Shown: positions 1 to 11,350, counted from the first letter of the stretch. The stretch is 22,094 nucleotides of DNA from Deinococcus aerolatus (GCF_014647055.1 NZ_BMOL01000030.1:1-22094), one strand, 5' to 3'. Numbers and translations: made by a program. Notes: generated by a model from the sequence alone, not told the origin.

Positions 1-631
1 CTCCAGCGCGCAGGTCAGCACGACTCACCTGCTGCCCATCCTGGCCGAGGTCAAAGGGCTGCTGGATTTTGTGGGCATCCAGCAGATCCGCCTGCTGGCG
101 GACCGCGGCTTCTGCGACACCGACCTGATGGGCAGGCCTTCAGTTCTGCGGGTGGCACTACCGCATCCGCATCAAGTCCAGCCTGATCCTGGCGGCCCCT
201 TAAGGCCAGCGGCTGTGCCAGGTGCGCGACGTGCAGCTCTCGCCCAGAGATACGCGCTGCTTCCACAACGTCACCCTCACCCGGAAACACTTTGGTCCCG
301 TCCATGTTGCTCTCGTACGTCCGATGGACGGGCCAGAGCAGTGGTAGGTGGTCAACGACGAACCGACAAGCGTGGAAACCTTTGCTGAGTACGGCGAGCG
401 CTTCCAGATTGAGGAAGGCTTTCTGGACGAGAAAAGTGGGCTGTTCGGGTTGGAGGATTCCAAAGTGCGGATGCGCCCAGTCTCGAACGATTGGTCACCG
501 TGCTGGCCGTGGCAATTTTGCTACTCGTGTCCCAAGGCATCGAGGTAGTGCAGCGTGGGCTAGACCCTGAGCCCCCAGGTCAACGGAAGCGCCCTCAAGC
601 CTCTCCTCAGACCACGCTGGAGGTCGGCTAG
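1..631 (+). pseudogene. Degraded IS4-type transposase, 3' part
   Basis: The DNA encodes the C-terminal half of a DDE transposase, but only by combining frames. Frame 2 (from base 2) reads [12 protein letters not shown], matching the region around the second catalytic Asp. The reading then shifts near base 135-145 into frame 3, where in-frame stops lie at 201-203 and 345-347. The same frame carries [16 protein letters not shown] (about 387-436), which fits the IS4-family signature Y-x2-R-x3-E-x6-K exactly and includes the third catalytic acidic residue. A second shift near 485-491 returns to frame 2, giving the hydrophobic [15 protein letters not shown] tail and a stop at 629-631. The 5' end lies outside the window. 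At least two frameshifts and two stops mean it cannot make an active enzyme. The terminal inverted repeats are not identifiable here. IS4 as the broad group is well supported; the exact element is not known. Confidence 0.85.
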
Positions 632-690
632 CAGCTCGTTTTTCGTTCACTCTCATAAAATCTGTCAGGCCGCCAGCCGCCGATCCGTAA

Positions 691-1716
691 TCATCTTCGT
701 ATGGCTTGGCTCCAATTCGCCTGAATCCCTCCATCAATCCCTACCATAAAAATACGAATCGTGAGCATCTGCGGCGTCACGTCCAGCCACAAAAAGCCCG
801 GCTGCCCATAAACCTCAGTGGCAGCAGCACGGCCCCCCACCTTCCCCCCCTCAACTTTCCCCGCCGCGCCAGAAATGGCGGTCCAAGTGCCAGGGCATTC
901 AGATTGGGGGGCAAATACTTGCAAGGCGTGATCGTGGCCACTCAATATCAAATCCGCCTTGCCACACGCCAGCCCATACAGATCGCGCACCGCGTCCCCC
1001 CGTTGGAAGGCGAAGGGCAGCCCGTCATAACTCCCGGCATCCCCATGCTTGCCATTGGAGAACAGCGGGTGGTGGCCCAGCACGATTTTCCAGCGGGCAG
1101 TGCTGTTTCCCATTGCCTGGGTCAGCCATGCACGTTGGGCCAAGTCCCACGGGCCGCCAGGGCGCTCGCTGGCGCGGCGGACGGGCAGGTAGGCGGCCAG
1201 CGGCGAGGTGTCCACCGCGAAGAATTCGGCCAGGGTGTTCACGGGGGCGCGGTAGGTGCGCCCCGGCATCACCCACTGCGGATTGAGCTTGCCGTAGGCG
1301 ATCTGGGCCTCTGCGCCCCGTGCGTCCGTGCCATCGCCGCCAAAGAAGCCACTCTCGTCGTGATTGCCCGGCACCATTAAAAAGGGGATGTTCAGCGGGC
1401 CGTACAGGTCTTCAAAACGGGTCTTGAACAGCGGCGAATCCGCCGATCTCGGTCCTGCCGGATAGAAGTTGTCGCCCAGGCCCACGCCCAGGTCACAACC
1501 CTGCGCCGCGCACACAGCCTGCATGGCCGCCGCCACCCGCCGCTGCACCTCCGTCCCGGTGCCCTGATCGCCCATGACAATCACCCGCAGACGCTGTGGA
1601 TCGGGCAGGGCCAGCGTCACGGTGAGGTCTGGCAGGGGCTGGACCGGGCCAGTGACGGTGGGGGCACAGGCGCACAGCAGCAGAGTCGAGGCCAGCACGG
1701 CTGTCTTTGAAAGCAT
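691..1716 (-). CDS. Purple-acid-phosphatase-like metallophosphoesterase, putative lipoprotein
   Basis: A 341-residue exported phosphoesterase. Residues 1-17 form a signal peptide with a hydrophobic core and an LCAC lipobox (Cys17), so the protein is probably lipid-anchored outside the cytoplasm. The calcineurin-like metal motifs occur in order: GDQG, GLGDNFY, VPGNHDE, LGHHPLFSNG and SGHDH. This set is typical of the tartrate-resistant (type 5) acid phosphatase branch, which hydrolyses phosphate esters with a two-metal centre; the natural substrate cannot be read from the sequence. The reading frame extends upstream to 1833, but the ATG at 1714-1716 begins the signal peptide and has a TACTGT box seven bases upstream, which suggests a leaderless transcript. 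It is divergent from the DUF805 gene. Confidence 0.85.
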   Translation of the reverse strand: MLSKTAVLASTLLLCACAPTVTGPVQPLPDLTVTLALPDPQRLRVIVMGDQGTGTEVQRRVAAAMQAVCAAQGCDLGVGLGDNFYPAGPRSADSPLFKTRFEDLYGPLNIPFLMVPGNHDESGFFGGDGTDARGAEAQIAYGKLNPQWVMPGRTYRAPVNTLAEFFAVDTSPLAAYLPVRRASERPGGPWDLAQRAWLTQAMGNSTARWKIVLGHHPLFSNGKHGDAGSYDGLPFAFQRGDAVRDLYGLACGKADLILSGHDHALQVFAPQSECPGTWTAISGAAGKVEGGKVGGRAAATEVYGQPGFLWLDVTPQMLTIRIFMVGIDGGIQANWSQAIRR

Positions 1717-1723
1717 CACCCTC

Positions 1724-1729
1724 ACAGTA
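1724..1729 (-). promoter_or_regulatory. -10 box of leaderless type for the phosphoesterase
   Basis: On the minus strand TACTGT lies 7 nt upstream of the ATG at 1716, the spacing expected if transcription starts at or next to the start codon. The intervening GAGGGTG could also act as a weak ribosome binding site. No convincing -35 is visible. Confidence 0.5.
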
Positions 1730-1788
1730 CCCCCGGCTGCCACCGCCGAGCACACGCATGTGCGGCGACGGTCCACCCAGACAGGCTT

Positions 1789-1794
1789 TACCGT
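1789..1794 (+). promoter_or_regulatory. -10 box of leaderless type for the DUF805 gene
   Basis: TACCGT lies 6 nt upstream of the ATG at 1801 and there is no Shine-Dalgarno sequence. The box is one arm of a perfect palindrome, TACCGT-G-ACGGTA (1789-1801), that ends on the A of the start codon. Confidence 0.5.
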
Positions 1795-1800
1795 GACGGT

Positions 1801-2226
1801 ATGAATGAATATCTGAAGGTCCTCCGTACCCACTACGCCGACTTCTCGGGACGGGCCCGCCGCCGCGAATACTGGCTGTTCACGCTGGTGAACACCGTCA
1901 TTTCTTTTGTGCTCGCTCTTCCCTTCCTGCTGTCCAGCGCCGCCGCCTCCGCAGACGGTGCTCCAGGCAGTCTGGGTGGGCTGGCCCTCGCCAGCGCTGT
2001 CCTGGCAAGCATCTACACGCTGGCCGTTCTCGTTCCCTCATTGGCCGTGGTGGTGCGCCGCCTGCACGACACGGGCAAGAGCGGCTGGTGGTATCTGCTG
2101 TCACTCATTCCCTTCGGCAGTCTGGTGGTGCTTGTCTTCTTGCTGCTCGACAGCGAACCTGGGGCCAACAAGTGGGGGCCAAATCCCAAGGGAGGAGCAG
2201 GCGGAACGTCTGGGGCCAACTGGTAG
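1801..2226 (+). CDS. DUF805 family inner-membrane protein
   Basis: A 141-residue integral membrane protein. The N-terminus YLKVLRTHYADFSGRARRREYW is the characteristic DUF805 opening, where a cytoplasmic basic stretch leads into the first membrane helix (about residues 25-46). A second helix covers roughly 58-81. It is followed by the family's RRLHDTGKSGWW motif and a third hydrophobic stretch (about 95-114). The tail is polar and Gly-rich with GANKWGPNP, also typical of the family. Length is normal. The biochemical role of DUF805 proteins is not established, so no function is assigned. The start is fixed by family alignment and by the TACCGT box immediately upstream. It is convergent with the cyclo-ligase gene, with only 57 bases between the stops. 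Confidence 0.85.
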   Translation: MNEYLKVLRTHYADFSGRARRREYWLFTLVNTVISFVLALPFLLSSAAASADGAPGSLGGLALASAVLASIYTLAVLVPSLAVVVRRLHDTGKSGWWYLLSLIPFGSLVVLVFLLLDSEPGANKWGPNPKGGAGGTSGANW

Positions 2227-2262
2227 GCGACGCAGCCGTTTTGGAGCAGACGAGTGTGGGGG

Positions 2263-2284
2263 ACGGAGGGCATCCCTGTTCCGT
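2263..2284. terminator. Possible hairpin between convergent genes
   Basis: An imperfect inverted repeat, ACGG-A-GGG / CCC-TGTT-CCGT, lies between the convergent stops of the DUF805 and cyclo-ligase genes. On the plus strand it is followed by a short T-rich run (TATTCTG). It could serve both genes, but the stem is interrupted. Confidence 0.3.
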
Positions 2285-2865
2285 TATTCTGTTCCCCTCA
2301 ACGTGGCCACAGGAACGCACACCACACCGTCCTCCGTAGCTAACCAAGCCACCAGGCAGTCATGAGCATCCGCCGGAAGCATCGGCACGATCAGCCGACT
2401 GGGAGTAACACCTACCGTCAGGCCGCGGAAGAAAGGCAGCAGGCGGTCATAGAAACCGCCGCCGTAGCCCAGCCGGATGCCCCGCGTATCGAAGGCGAGA
2501 CCAGGCAGCAACACGGCGTCCACAGCACTCAGCGGCACTTCTGGAGCGTCGGCAGGCGGCTGAAGCGCCCCGAAGCGGCTGGGTTCGGTGGCGGTGGCCC
2601 AGGGGTGCAGCGTCAGTCTGGGTGCGGGGCGAAAGCGGGCGCGGGGGGCCAGCAGTTCAAATGCCTCGGCCAGTACAGACACATCCGGCTCGCCGGGCAG
2701 GGCGCGGTAGGCCAATACCCGCCGCGCACCCTGCGCCCGCAACAATTGCCCCAGGTGGGCGCTGATGGCTGCCGAATGATCGGGAAGCTGGTCCCTGCGC
2801 CCACGCGCCCAGCCCCGCCACTCTGCTTTATCCCACACCTTCGGGACTTTCGGAGGCAGAGTCAT
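2284..2865 (-). CDS. 5-formyltetrahydrofolate cyclo-ligase
   Basis: A 193-residue cytoplasmic enzyme of one-carbon metabolism that converts 5-formyl-THF to 5,10-methenyl-THF using ATP. The diagnostic C-terminal motif is present at about residues 120-143: [25 protein letters not shown] contains the Gly-rich ATP/phosphate loop and the YD pair. The basic N-terminal helix (residues 13-24, [12 protein letters not shown]) matches the ATP-phosphate-binding helix of the family. Length is normal. The ATG at 2865 is chosen; an in-frame GTG at 2889 would add eight residues, and neither has a clear ribosome binding site. It stands alone, convergent with DUF805 and separated from hisIE by about 150 bases. 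Confidence 0.9.
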   Translation of the reverse strand: MTLPPKVPKVWDKAEWRGWARGRRDQLPDHSAAISAHLGQLLRAQGARRVLAYRALPGEPDVSVLAEAFELLAPRARFRPAPRLTLHPWATATEPSRFGALQPPADAPEVPLSAVDAVLLPGLAFDTRGIRLGYGGGFYDRLLPFFRGLTVGVTPSRLIVPMLPADAHDCLVAWLATEDGVVCVPVATLRGTE

Positions 2866-3014
2866 GGGCGGGTCTGCATCGCCAACCACAAAAGCGAGGC
2901 ACCTGAAAAAGTGGAGCGCGTGTCTCCCCAGGTGAGCGCGTGTTCCTGAACAACCACCTGCAGCGGGCGTGCGCTTGAGTCACCACGGGGCTTCATGCTT
3001 CTCTCACCGCGCCT
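2866..3014. other. Intergenic gap between hisIE and the cyclo-ligase gene
   Basis: Both neighbours are on the minus strand. The only pattern seen is a short direct repeat, GAGCGCGTGT, present at about 2914 and 2934. No promoter or RNA gene could be recognised. Confidence 0.4.
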
Positions 3015-3689
3015 TCAGCCGGCCTCTTTCGGCCCCTTCAGCCCGCTTCGGCCCTCGCGCCCCTGCAACACGGCAGCCACCTCGCCCGGCGACACGCCCA
3101 CCTCGGCCATGGCGAACAGGGTGTGGAACAGCAGATCCGCCACCTCGGTGGCCAGTTCGGCGCGGTCACCGTTCTTGGCCGCCAGCAGCACCTCGCCGCT
3201 TTCCTCGCTGATCTTCTTCAGCACCCGGTCCAGGCCCCCCGCGTGCAGGCGGGCCACGTAACTGCCCTCCGGTAACGTGGCCAGGCGCTCCGAAATGGTG
3301 GTGTAGACGCGCTCCAGCGTGCCGTCCAGCCCGGCGGCAGGCGCCTGTTCTGCCAGCAACGGCGTGTGGAAGCACGAGTACTCGCCGGTGTGGCAGGCCG
3401 CCCCGGTTTGCTCCACGCGGTACAGCACGCTGTCGCCGTCGCAGTCCAGAGACACGGACACCACGCGCTGGGTGTGGCCGCTCGTCGCGCCCTTGATCCA
3501 CTGCCCGGCGCGTGAACGGCTGTAGTAGGTGGCCTCGCGGGTGGCCAGGGTGCGTTCCAGAGCTGCAAGGTCCGCGTACGCCTGCATTAGCACCGCGCCG
3601 GTGCGTGCGTCCTGCGTGACCACCGGGATCAGGCCGTCCGTGCCGAACTTGAGAGAGGATAAGTCAGGCCGCTGCGTCGCGCCGCTCAT
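3015..3689 (-). CDS. hisIE: Bifunctional phosphoribosyl-AMP cyclohydrolase / phosphoribosyl-ATP pyrophosphatase
   Basis: A 224-residue fusion enzyme catalysing steps 2 and 3 of histidine biosynthesis. The HisI domain (about 11-110) contains [18 protein letters not shown], a DCDGD motif (Asp82, Cys83, Asp84, Asp86) and Cys99/Cys106, the expected Mg and Zn ligands. The HisE domain (about 120-215) carries [15 protein letters not shown] and TEVADLLFH, whose Glu162/163/166 and Glu182/Asp185 form the all-alpha NTP-PPase metal site. All key residues are present, so both activities are expected. The reading frame extends 16 codons upstream, but the ATG at 3689 is preferred: it overlaps the hisF stop in an ATGA arrangement and begins the conserved sequence. 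It is translated with hisF from one message. Confidence 0.95.
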   Translation of the reverse strand: MSGATQRPDLSSLKFGTDGLIPVVTQDARTGAVLMQAYADLAALERTLATREATYYSRSRAGQWIKGATSGHTQRVVSVSLDCDGDSVLYRVEQTGAACHTGEYSCFHTPLLAEQAPAAGLDGTLERVYTTISERLATLPEGSYVARLHAGGLDRVLKKISEESGEVLLAAKNGDRAELATEVADLLFHTLFAMAEVGVSPGEVAAVLQGREGRSGLKGPKEAG

Positions 3690-4501
3690 CGGCCGCCCCC
3701 GCCCAGCACTGCCGGATGCCTCACCGTGTCCTGCCACTCGGGCCGCACCGCCACGCCCTGTCCGTGCAGGTACGCCTTGACCTGAGGCACGGTCAGTTCG
3801 CCGAAATGAAAGACACTGGCGGCCAGCGCGGCGTCGGCCTGCCCGGCGGTCAGCACCTCGTAGAAGTCCGCCAGTTGCCCCGCACCACCAGACGCGATCA
3901 CCGGCAGGTCCACGGCGCGGGCCACGGCGCGGGTGGCGTCCAGCTCAAAGCCCGCGCGGGTGCCGTCGGCATCCATGATGTTCAGGCAGATCTCGCCCGC
4001 GCCCAGCGCCTGCCCGCGCACGACCCACTCCAGCAGGTCCAGCCCGGTGTCTACGCGCCCGCCTGCCCGGAACACGTTCCAGCCGCTGCCGTCCGGACGG
4101 CGCTTGGCGTCCACCGAGAGCATCACGCACTGCGCGCCGTGGTGGTCACTCGCCTCGCGGATCAGCTCCGGGCGGGCCAGGGCGCCGCTGTTGACGCTGA
4201 TCTTGTCCGCCCCCGCATTCAGCAGCTGACGGAAGTCCGACAGGGCGTTCACGCCGCCCCCCACTGTCAGCGGCATCATCACCTGCTCGGCCACCCTGGC
4301 GGCCACGTCCAGCATCAGCCCCCGGCCCTCGTGGGTGGCGGTGATGTCGTAGAAGACCAGTTCATCGGCCTGCTGCTGCTCGTAGGCCTGCGCCAGCACC
4401 AGCGGATCGCCTGCGTCGCGGTGGTCCTCGAAGAAACGGACGTTCTTGACCACCCGGCCATTCTGTACGTCCAGACAGGGAATGATGCGCTTGCTCAACA
4501 T
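3686..4501 (-). CDS. hisF: Imidazole glycerol phosphate synthase, cyclase subunit
   Basis: A 271-residue TIM-barrel protein that partners with HisH to close the imidazole ring, yielding imidazole glycerol phosphate and AICAR. The opening [20 protein letters not shown] includes catalytic Asp11. The second catalytic acid is Asp131 in MLSVDAKRR, equivalent to Asp130 of the Thermotoga enzyme. Phosphate-binding loops are visible as PLTVGGGV and VIASGGAGQ. The C-terminal tail is about 15-20 residues longer than in many HisF proteins. The stop overlaps the hisIE start by four bases. No hisH or hisA lies in the window, so the his genes are dispersed, as in many Deinococcus. A TAAACT box seven bases upstream of the ATG points to a leaderless start. 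Confidence 0.96.
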   Translation of the reverse strand: MLSKRIIPCLDVQNGRVVKNVRFFEDHRDAGDPLVLAQAYEQQQADELVFYDITATHEGRGLMLDVAARVAEQVMMPLTVGGGVNALSDFRQLLNAGADKISVNSGALARPELIREASDHHGAQCVMLSVDAKRRPDGSGWNVFRAGGRVDTGLDLLEWVVRGQALGAGEICLNIMDADGTRAGFELDATRAVARAVDLPVIASGGAGQLADFYEVLTAGQADAALAASVFHFGELTVPQVKAYLHGQGVAVRPEWQDTVRHPAVLGGGGR

Positions 4502-4508
4502 GTCTCGG

Positions 4509-4514
4509 AGTTTA
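4509..4514 (-). promoter_or_regulatory. -10 box of leaderless type for hisF-hisIE
   Basis: Minus-strand TAAACT lies 7 nt upstream of the hisF ATG, with no Shine-Dalgarno sequence in the interval (CCGAGAC). No good -35 hexamer is found 16-18 nt further upstream. Confidence 0.5.
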
Positions 4515-4843
4515 CGCGAGGGCGCCGCTGCCCTGGCGTGGGCCGACAGACAGCGGCCCCTCCCCTGTTCACAATTCCTCTCCTGTCTATCTCAGATCTC
4601 CTTGTATGAGAGCAGCCCCCCAATGCTTGAAATTTGATTTGTGCCGCCCCACAGCCACTTTCCATAACAATGCAGCCGAAGATACACTTGGGGCCACCCC
4701 CGAAAAACTTTAGGAACCCTTCATGCTCTGTGCTACGCTGGGGTATCCGGTGGCCTCTTCAGGCCGCGCCAGCCACCGCTGATTGCCGTCTTCCACTCTG
4801 GAACGGTAATCACTCTGGGCCACCCCCTGTTTTGGAGAACGCC
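4515..4843. other. Intergenic region between divergent hisF and response regulator
   Basis: About 330 bases without a gene, less GC-rich than its surroundings near 4570-4730. The only candidate promoter for the response regulator is a weak extended -10, TGCTACGCT (4731-4739), with a poor -35. It is followed by a small hairpin, GGCCT-CTTC-AGGCC (4752-4765), which would lie in the leader RNA. A TTTTGGAG ribosome binding site ends the region at 4831-4838. Confidence 0.35.
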
Positions 4844-5281
4844 GTGAACACGCACCGCATCCTGCTCGTCGACGACAACCCGAATGACCTGGAACTGGCC
4901 CTGGCCGCCATTGGCGACGGAAAGATAGGCGAGTCCCGGCCTGAGGTTGTGGTGGCTGGCGGCGGCCAGGACGCCATTGCGCTGCTGCGCCAGGCGGTCC
5001 AGCACAACCAGCCGTTGCCGGACCTGATCCTGCTGGACCTCAAGATGCCGCAAATGGACGGGCTGGCCGTGCTGGACGCCATCCGCGCCGATCAGGCCCT
5101 GCGCGACATCCCGGTGGTGATGCTGACCACCAGCGGCGAGGACCGCGACATCCGCGACTCGTACGCGCACGGGGCCAGCGCCTACGTCATCAAGCCGCTG
5201 GACTTTGCCCAGTTCCGGGACGCCATGCGGACCATTCAGGCATTCTGGACCAAGCTGAACCGCCACCCCCGCCTGTTCTGA
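4844..5281 (+). CDS. Single-domain response regulator (CheY/Rcp1 type)
   Basis: A 145-residue stand-alone receiver domain with no output domain. The acidic pocket is Asp10/Asp11 in LLVDDN, the phosphoacceptor is Asp65 in ILLDLKMPQMDG, and Thr95/Thr96 and Lys117 (IKPLD) complete the switch residues, so it should be phosphorylatable. The long insertion after alpha-1 (GDGKIGESRPEVVVAGGGQDA) and the C-terminal helix FRDAMRTIQAFWTKLN match the Rcp1 group that pairs with phytochrome-like and other histidine kinases. GTG at 4844 is chosen because GGAG lies just upstream and the receiver fold starts at once; the frame itself runs 70 codons further upstream with no family similarity. No histidine kinase is next to it in this window, so its partner is elsewhere. 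Confidence 0.9.
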   Translation: MNTHRILLVDDNPNDLELALAAIGDGKIGESRPEVVVAGGGQDAIALLRQAVQHNQPLPDLILLDLKMPQMDGLAVLDAIRADQALRDIPVVMLTTSGEDRDIRDSYAHGASAYVIKPLDFAQFRDAMRTIQAFWTKLNRHPRLF

Positions 5282-5369
5282 CTCCCCTGAGGTTGGAATG
5301 CCTTCTGGCCTGCGGGATGGCCGTCTTGAACCCGCCTTCATCCCCGCTCTCCCTGACGAGGCGACACCG

Positions 5370-5375
5370 TACCCT
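5370..5375 (+). promoter_or_regulatory. -10 box of leaderless type for the DUF72 gene
   Basis: TACCCT ends 6 nt before the ATG at 5382. The interval GAACCC contains no ribosome binding site. The box supports this internal start over the upstream ATG at 5298. Confidence 0.5.
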
Positions 5376-5381
5376 GAACCC

Positions 5382-6209
<828 letters not shown>

Positions 6210-6305
6210 CGGCAGAGACACAGTGTGATGGACCGTAGAAGCGTTCGGGCCAACGCGCTATTCCACCTCAGCAGTGGGCACAGCCGTCAGCCCTGAACGG
6301 CAGGT
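6210..6305. other. Convergent gap with two small hairpins
   Basis: Two inverted repeats are present: GCGTT/AACGC (6241-6256), and CTGAAC-GGCAG-GTTCAG (6293-6309), which overlaps the pyrC stop. Neither is followed by a T-run, so a terminator role is only possible. Confidence 0.3.
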
Positions 6306-7571
<1,266 letters not shown>

Positions 7572-7586
7572 GAAAACCTCGATCAG

Positions 7587-7615
7587 AGTGTAAGGCGGCG
7601 GATCAGTCCGGTCAG
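7587..7615 (-). promoter_or_regulatory. Promoter of pyrC
   Basis: On the minus strand CTGACC (7610-7615) and TACACT (7587-7592) are separated by exactly 17 bases. The start would lie near 7580, giving a leader of about nine bases that contains only the GAGG ribosome binding site. There is no room for a pyrR-type attenuator. Confidence 0.55.
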
Positions 7616-7821
7616 CGCGGGAACCAGACCGATTTGAAGCCCACGCCGGGCAGAGGCGTGGTCAGGGCCGCCCCGATACGGCCTTCAGCAACAGGCAAGC
7701 CAGCAGGCCAGGACACTCTTACTTTGCAGCATCCCGGCCTGACGGGTGACGGCCTTGCGATGGGAACGCTGCGCGGAGGCCACATTACCCCCGTGCAGGG
7801 CAGACCCGGCGGGCCGTCCGC
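7616..7821. other. Intergenic region between pyrC and the SDR gene
   Basis: About 200 bases with no gene that can be supported; open frames here lack family features. GGCC-rich short repeats occur around 7680-7790. No terminator with a T-run was seen for the SDR gene. Confidence 0.4.
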
Positions 7822-8679
<858 letters not shown>

Positions 8680-8784
8680 GGTTCTCCTTCGGGACAGTGA
8701 ACTTGGAATTGGGGAAGGCTGGAGGGCAGGGAGGCAAACAGCATGAACAGGTCTTTTCCTCCCAAATTGCCGGGCTTGACCCGC

Positions 8785-8813
8785 ACTGTAGCGCGAACTC
8801 CGGTGTGTTTCAC
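8785..8813 (-). promoter_or_regulatory. Promoter of the SDR gene
   Basis: Minus-strand GTGAAA (8808-8813) and TACAGT (8785-8790) are separated by 17 bases. The predicted start near 8778 leaves a leader of about 100 bases before the ATG at 8679. Confidence 0.5.
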
Positions 8814-8830
8814 GGCCGCACAGGCCGGGG

Positions 8831-9487
8831 TCAGACCTCCAGCACACGGTAGCCGTAGGCGTTGATCACCCGCGTGCCCGACAGCGGGTCCAGGTATTCC
8901 AGCTTGCGGCCCTCATACTCGTGGATGTGCCCGTGCACCAGCAGGGCCGGGCGGCGGCGCTGCATGAACCTGCCCAGTTCCGGGCAGCCCCGGTGGGCGA
9001 AGTCGCTGCCCGCGTGCGGCCCGGTGGGTGGGGCATGGGTCAGCAGGATGTCCACGCCGCGGCGTGTGTGCCACGCCAGCCGGCCCAGTCCCCAGCGGGC
9101 CTCGTGGGCGCTGTACTGTCCGCGCCCCTTCTCGCGGTAGCGCGGTGCGCCGCCCCACCCGGCGATCCTCAGCCCCGCCTCCTCCACCACGCGCCCGTGC
9201 GCCGCGATCACGCCGCGCGCCGGAATGCGTCCGTCACCCTCGTTGACGTATTCCTCCTCGTGGTTGCCATGCACGTAGATGATCGGGACGGTCAGCTTGG
9301 TCGCCAGAAATTCCAGATAGTAGCCGGGAATGTCCCCAGCGGCCAGCACCGCGTCCACCTCTGGCATTCCCCGCGGGAACCCCTCGCGGTACACGAAGGG
9401 ATGCACGTAATCCGCCAGCAGCATGACCCTCTTGCCCAGCACGCGTGGCGGGAAAGGCGGTGTGGAGGAGGCAGCAGTCTGGGTCAT
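8831..9487 (-). CDS. Calcineurin-like metallophosphoesterase
   Basis: A 218-residue cytoplasmic phosphoesterase without a signal peptide. The metal motifs run LADYVH (Asp26, His29), AAGD (Asp52), GNHEE (Asn75, His76), LLTHAPP (His151) and HGHIHE (His175, His177). The first motif is D-x-x-H rather than the usual D-x-H, and the block [17 protein letters not shown] looks specific to a subgroup. The GWGGAPRY segment and the short length resemble small intracellular phosphodiesterases of the YfcE/MJ0936 kind, but the substrate cannot be predicted. The start at 9487 has no good ribosome binding site and the first 15-20 residues are low-complexity, so a later start is possible. It is divergent from the GNAT gene. 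Confidence 0.8.
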   Translation of the reverse strand: MTQTAASSTPPFPPRVLGKRVMLLADYVHPFVYREGFPRGMPEVDAVLAAGDIPGYYLEFLATKLTVPIIYVHGNHEEEYVNEGDGRIPARGVIAAHGRVVEEAGLRIAGWGGAPRYREKGRGQYSAHEARWGLGRLAWHTRRGVDILLTHAPPTGPHAGSDFAHRGCPELGRFMQRRRPALLVHGHIHEYEGRKLEYLDPLSGTRVINAYGYRVLEV

Positions 9488-9631
9488 CGGGGCGGGGTGG
9501 GTGGGCAGGGAACGCTGGGGTGCCGCTGTGCCTTTTTAAAGTGTGCTTCGCTGAAGGTGTGCGGAGTGTCCGGCGATGGCGGGACCTGAACGGCGGCGCG
9601 TCGGTGGCGCGTGAGGGCGAAAGATTCACGA

Positions 9632-9637
9632 TACCCT
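9632..9637 (+). promoter_or_regulatory. -10 box of leaderless type for the GNAT gene
   Basis: TACCCT followed by GCCCGC and then GTG at 9644. It has the same box and the same 6-nt spacing as the DUF72 gene. Confidence 0.45.
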
Positions 9638-9643
9638 GCCCGC

Positions 9644-10171
9644 GTGCCTGTGCTCTTTACTCCTCGTTTACAGCTGCTGCCCATGACCCGCGACATGATC
9701 ATTGCCCGGCTGGAGGCCGCTGGGTTCTCACTAACCTGTGACACGCCGGACGGCCCTCTGGAGGTCTGCTTTCCTGCCGAGTGGCCCGGCGCGCCGCTGG
9801 GGGCCTTTCCCTACTACCTGACCCAGACGGACCGCGAGGGCGTCAAGCGCGGTTCGTTCGTGGCCGTCACGCGTGAGGGTGGGCGGGCCATCGGTCAGCT
9901 GGGCAGCAAGGGCAAACCGAATGCGGCGGGCGAGCTGGAAATCGGCTACGGCCTGAACCCGGAAGTGTGGGGGCAGGGTCTGGCAACCGAGGCGGTGGGC
10001 GCGCTTGTCGCCCACCTGCACGCCCGCCCGGATGTGCAGATGGTCACGGCCCAGACCGCCCTGCACAACCGTGCCAGCGAGCGCGTGCTGGAAAAACTGG
10101 GGTTCGTGCGGACGGGCAGGGGCTGGGATGACGAGGAAGGCGAACTGACCGTGTGGGCACACCGGGTCTAG
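9644..10171 (+). CDS. GNAT N-acetyltransferase, RimJ/RimL-like
   Basis: A 175-residue acetyl-CoA-dependent acetyltransferase. The N-terminus VPVLFTPRLQLLPMT is the opening strand of the RimJ/RimL (Acetyltransf_3) group. The acetyl-CoA binding region is IGYGLNPEVWGQGLATEAVGALVAHL (about 113-138), a Q-x-x-G-x-A pyrophosphate loop. The C-terminal NRASERVLEKLGFVRTG block is the classic RimJ/RimL motif. Members acetylate ribosomal protein N-termini, other proteins or small molecules; the target here is unknown. The GTG at 9644 is chosen because the family similarity starts there and a TACCCT box lies six bases upstream; a GTG at 9611 would add 11 residues. Confidence 0.85.
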   Translation: MPVLFTPRLQLLPMTRDMIIARLEAAGFSLTCDTPDGPLEVCFPAEWPGAPLGAFPYYLTQTDREGVKRGSFVAVTREGGRAIGQLGSKGKPNAAGELEIGYGLNPEVWGQGLATEAVGALVAHLHARPDVQMVTAQTALHNRASERVLEKLGFVRTGRGWDDEEGELTVWAHRV

Positions 10172-10350
10172 GCCGCGCGGTGCTGGCGCCCGGCAGGGAG
10201 AAGGGCGAAGGCCCTCGACATTCACGGTCCACCAGCTCCCGTGGGGGCGCCAGGCGCCCAGCACCACGCCCGGTGCCCGCACCCCTGAAGCGGTTCTTCC
10301 CTGCCGTGTCGCCGACGTACCCGGCAGAATTGGGCCGCTGGACAGCATGA

Positions 10351-10366
10351 ATATTCATCTGAATAT
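10351..10366. promoter_or_regulatory. Palindrome ATATTCA-TC-TGAATAT, possible operator
   Basis: Perfect 7-base arms around a 2-base centre, in an AT-rich patch of otherwise GC-rich DNA, about 85 bases upstream of the arginase start. An overlapping TGAATATTCA (10348-10357) resembles the TGAAT/ATTCA half-sites of ArgR/AhrC boxes, though the spacing differs from the 18-base consensus. A regulator-binding role is inferred. Confidence 0.4.
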
Positions 10367-10438
10367 CCCTCATGTCTGTGCCAGGCCCAGCGGGCGGAAA
10401 TAATGTTGCAGCCGCAAGGCATAACCCTGCCTCTCCCG

Positions 10439-10444
10439 TAAGCT
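10439..10444 (+). promoter_or_regulatory. -10 box of leaderless type for arginase
   Basis: TAAGCT, then GGATGC, then the ATG at 10451. There is no separate ribosome binding site, and the -35 region is not recognisable. Confidence 0.5.
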
Positions 10445-10450
10445 GGATGC

Positions 10451-11350
<900 letters not shown>

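Larger units (their letters stand above)
10172..10450. other. Intergenic region upstream of arginase
   Basis: About 280 bases without a gene. The first part (10172-10340) is GC-rich and shows no clear signal. From 10345 it holds an AT-rich palindrome and, at the end, the arginase -10 box. Confidence 0.5.

Noticed and set aside
2905..2945. Direct repeat GAGCGCGTGT
   Set aside because: Only two copies of ten bases, irregular and without flanking structure, so neither a CRISPR nor a clear binding array.
3716..4609. Open frame of 297 codons on the plus strand
   Set aside because: It is antisense to hisF, whose identity is certain.
4634..4843. 70-codon N-terminal extension of the response regulator
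   Set aside because: It has no similarity to receiver domains, and a GTG with a proper ribosome binding site begins the fold at 4844.
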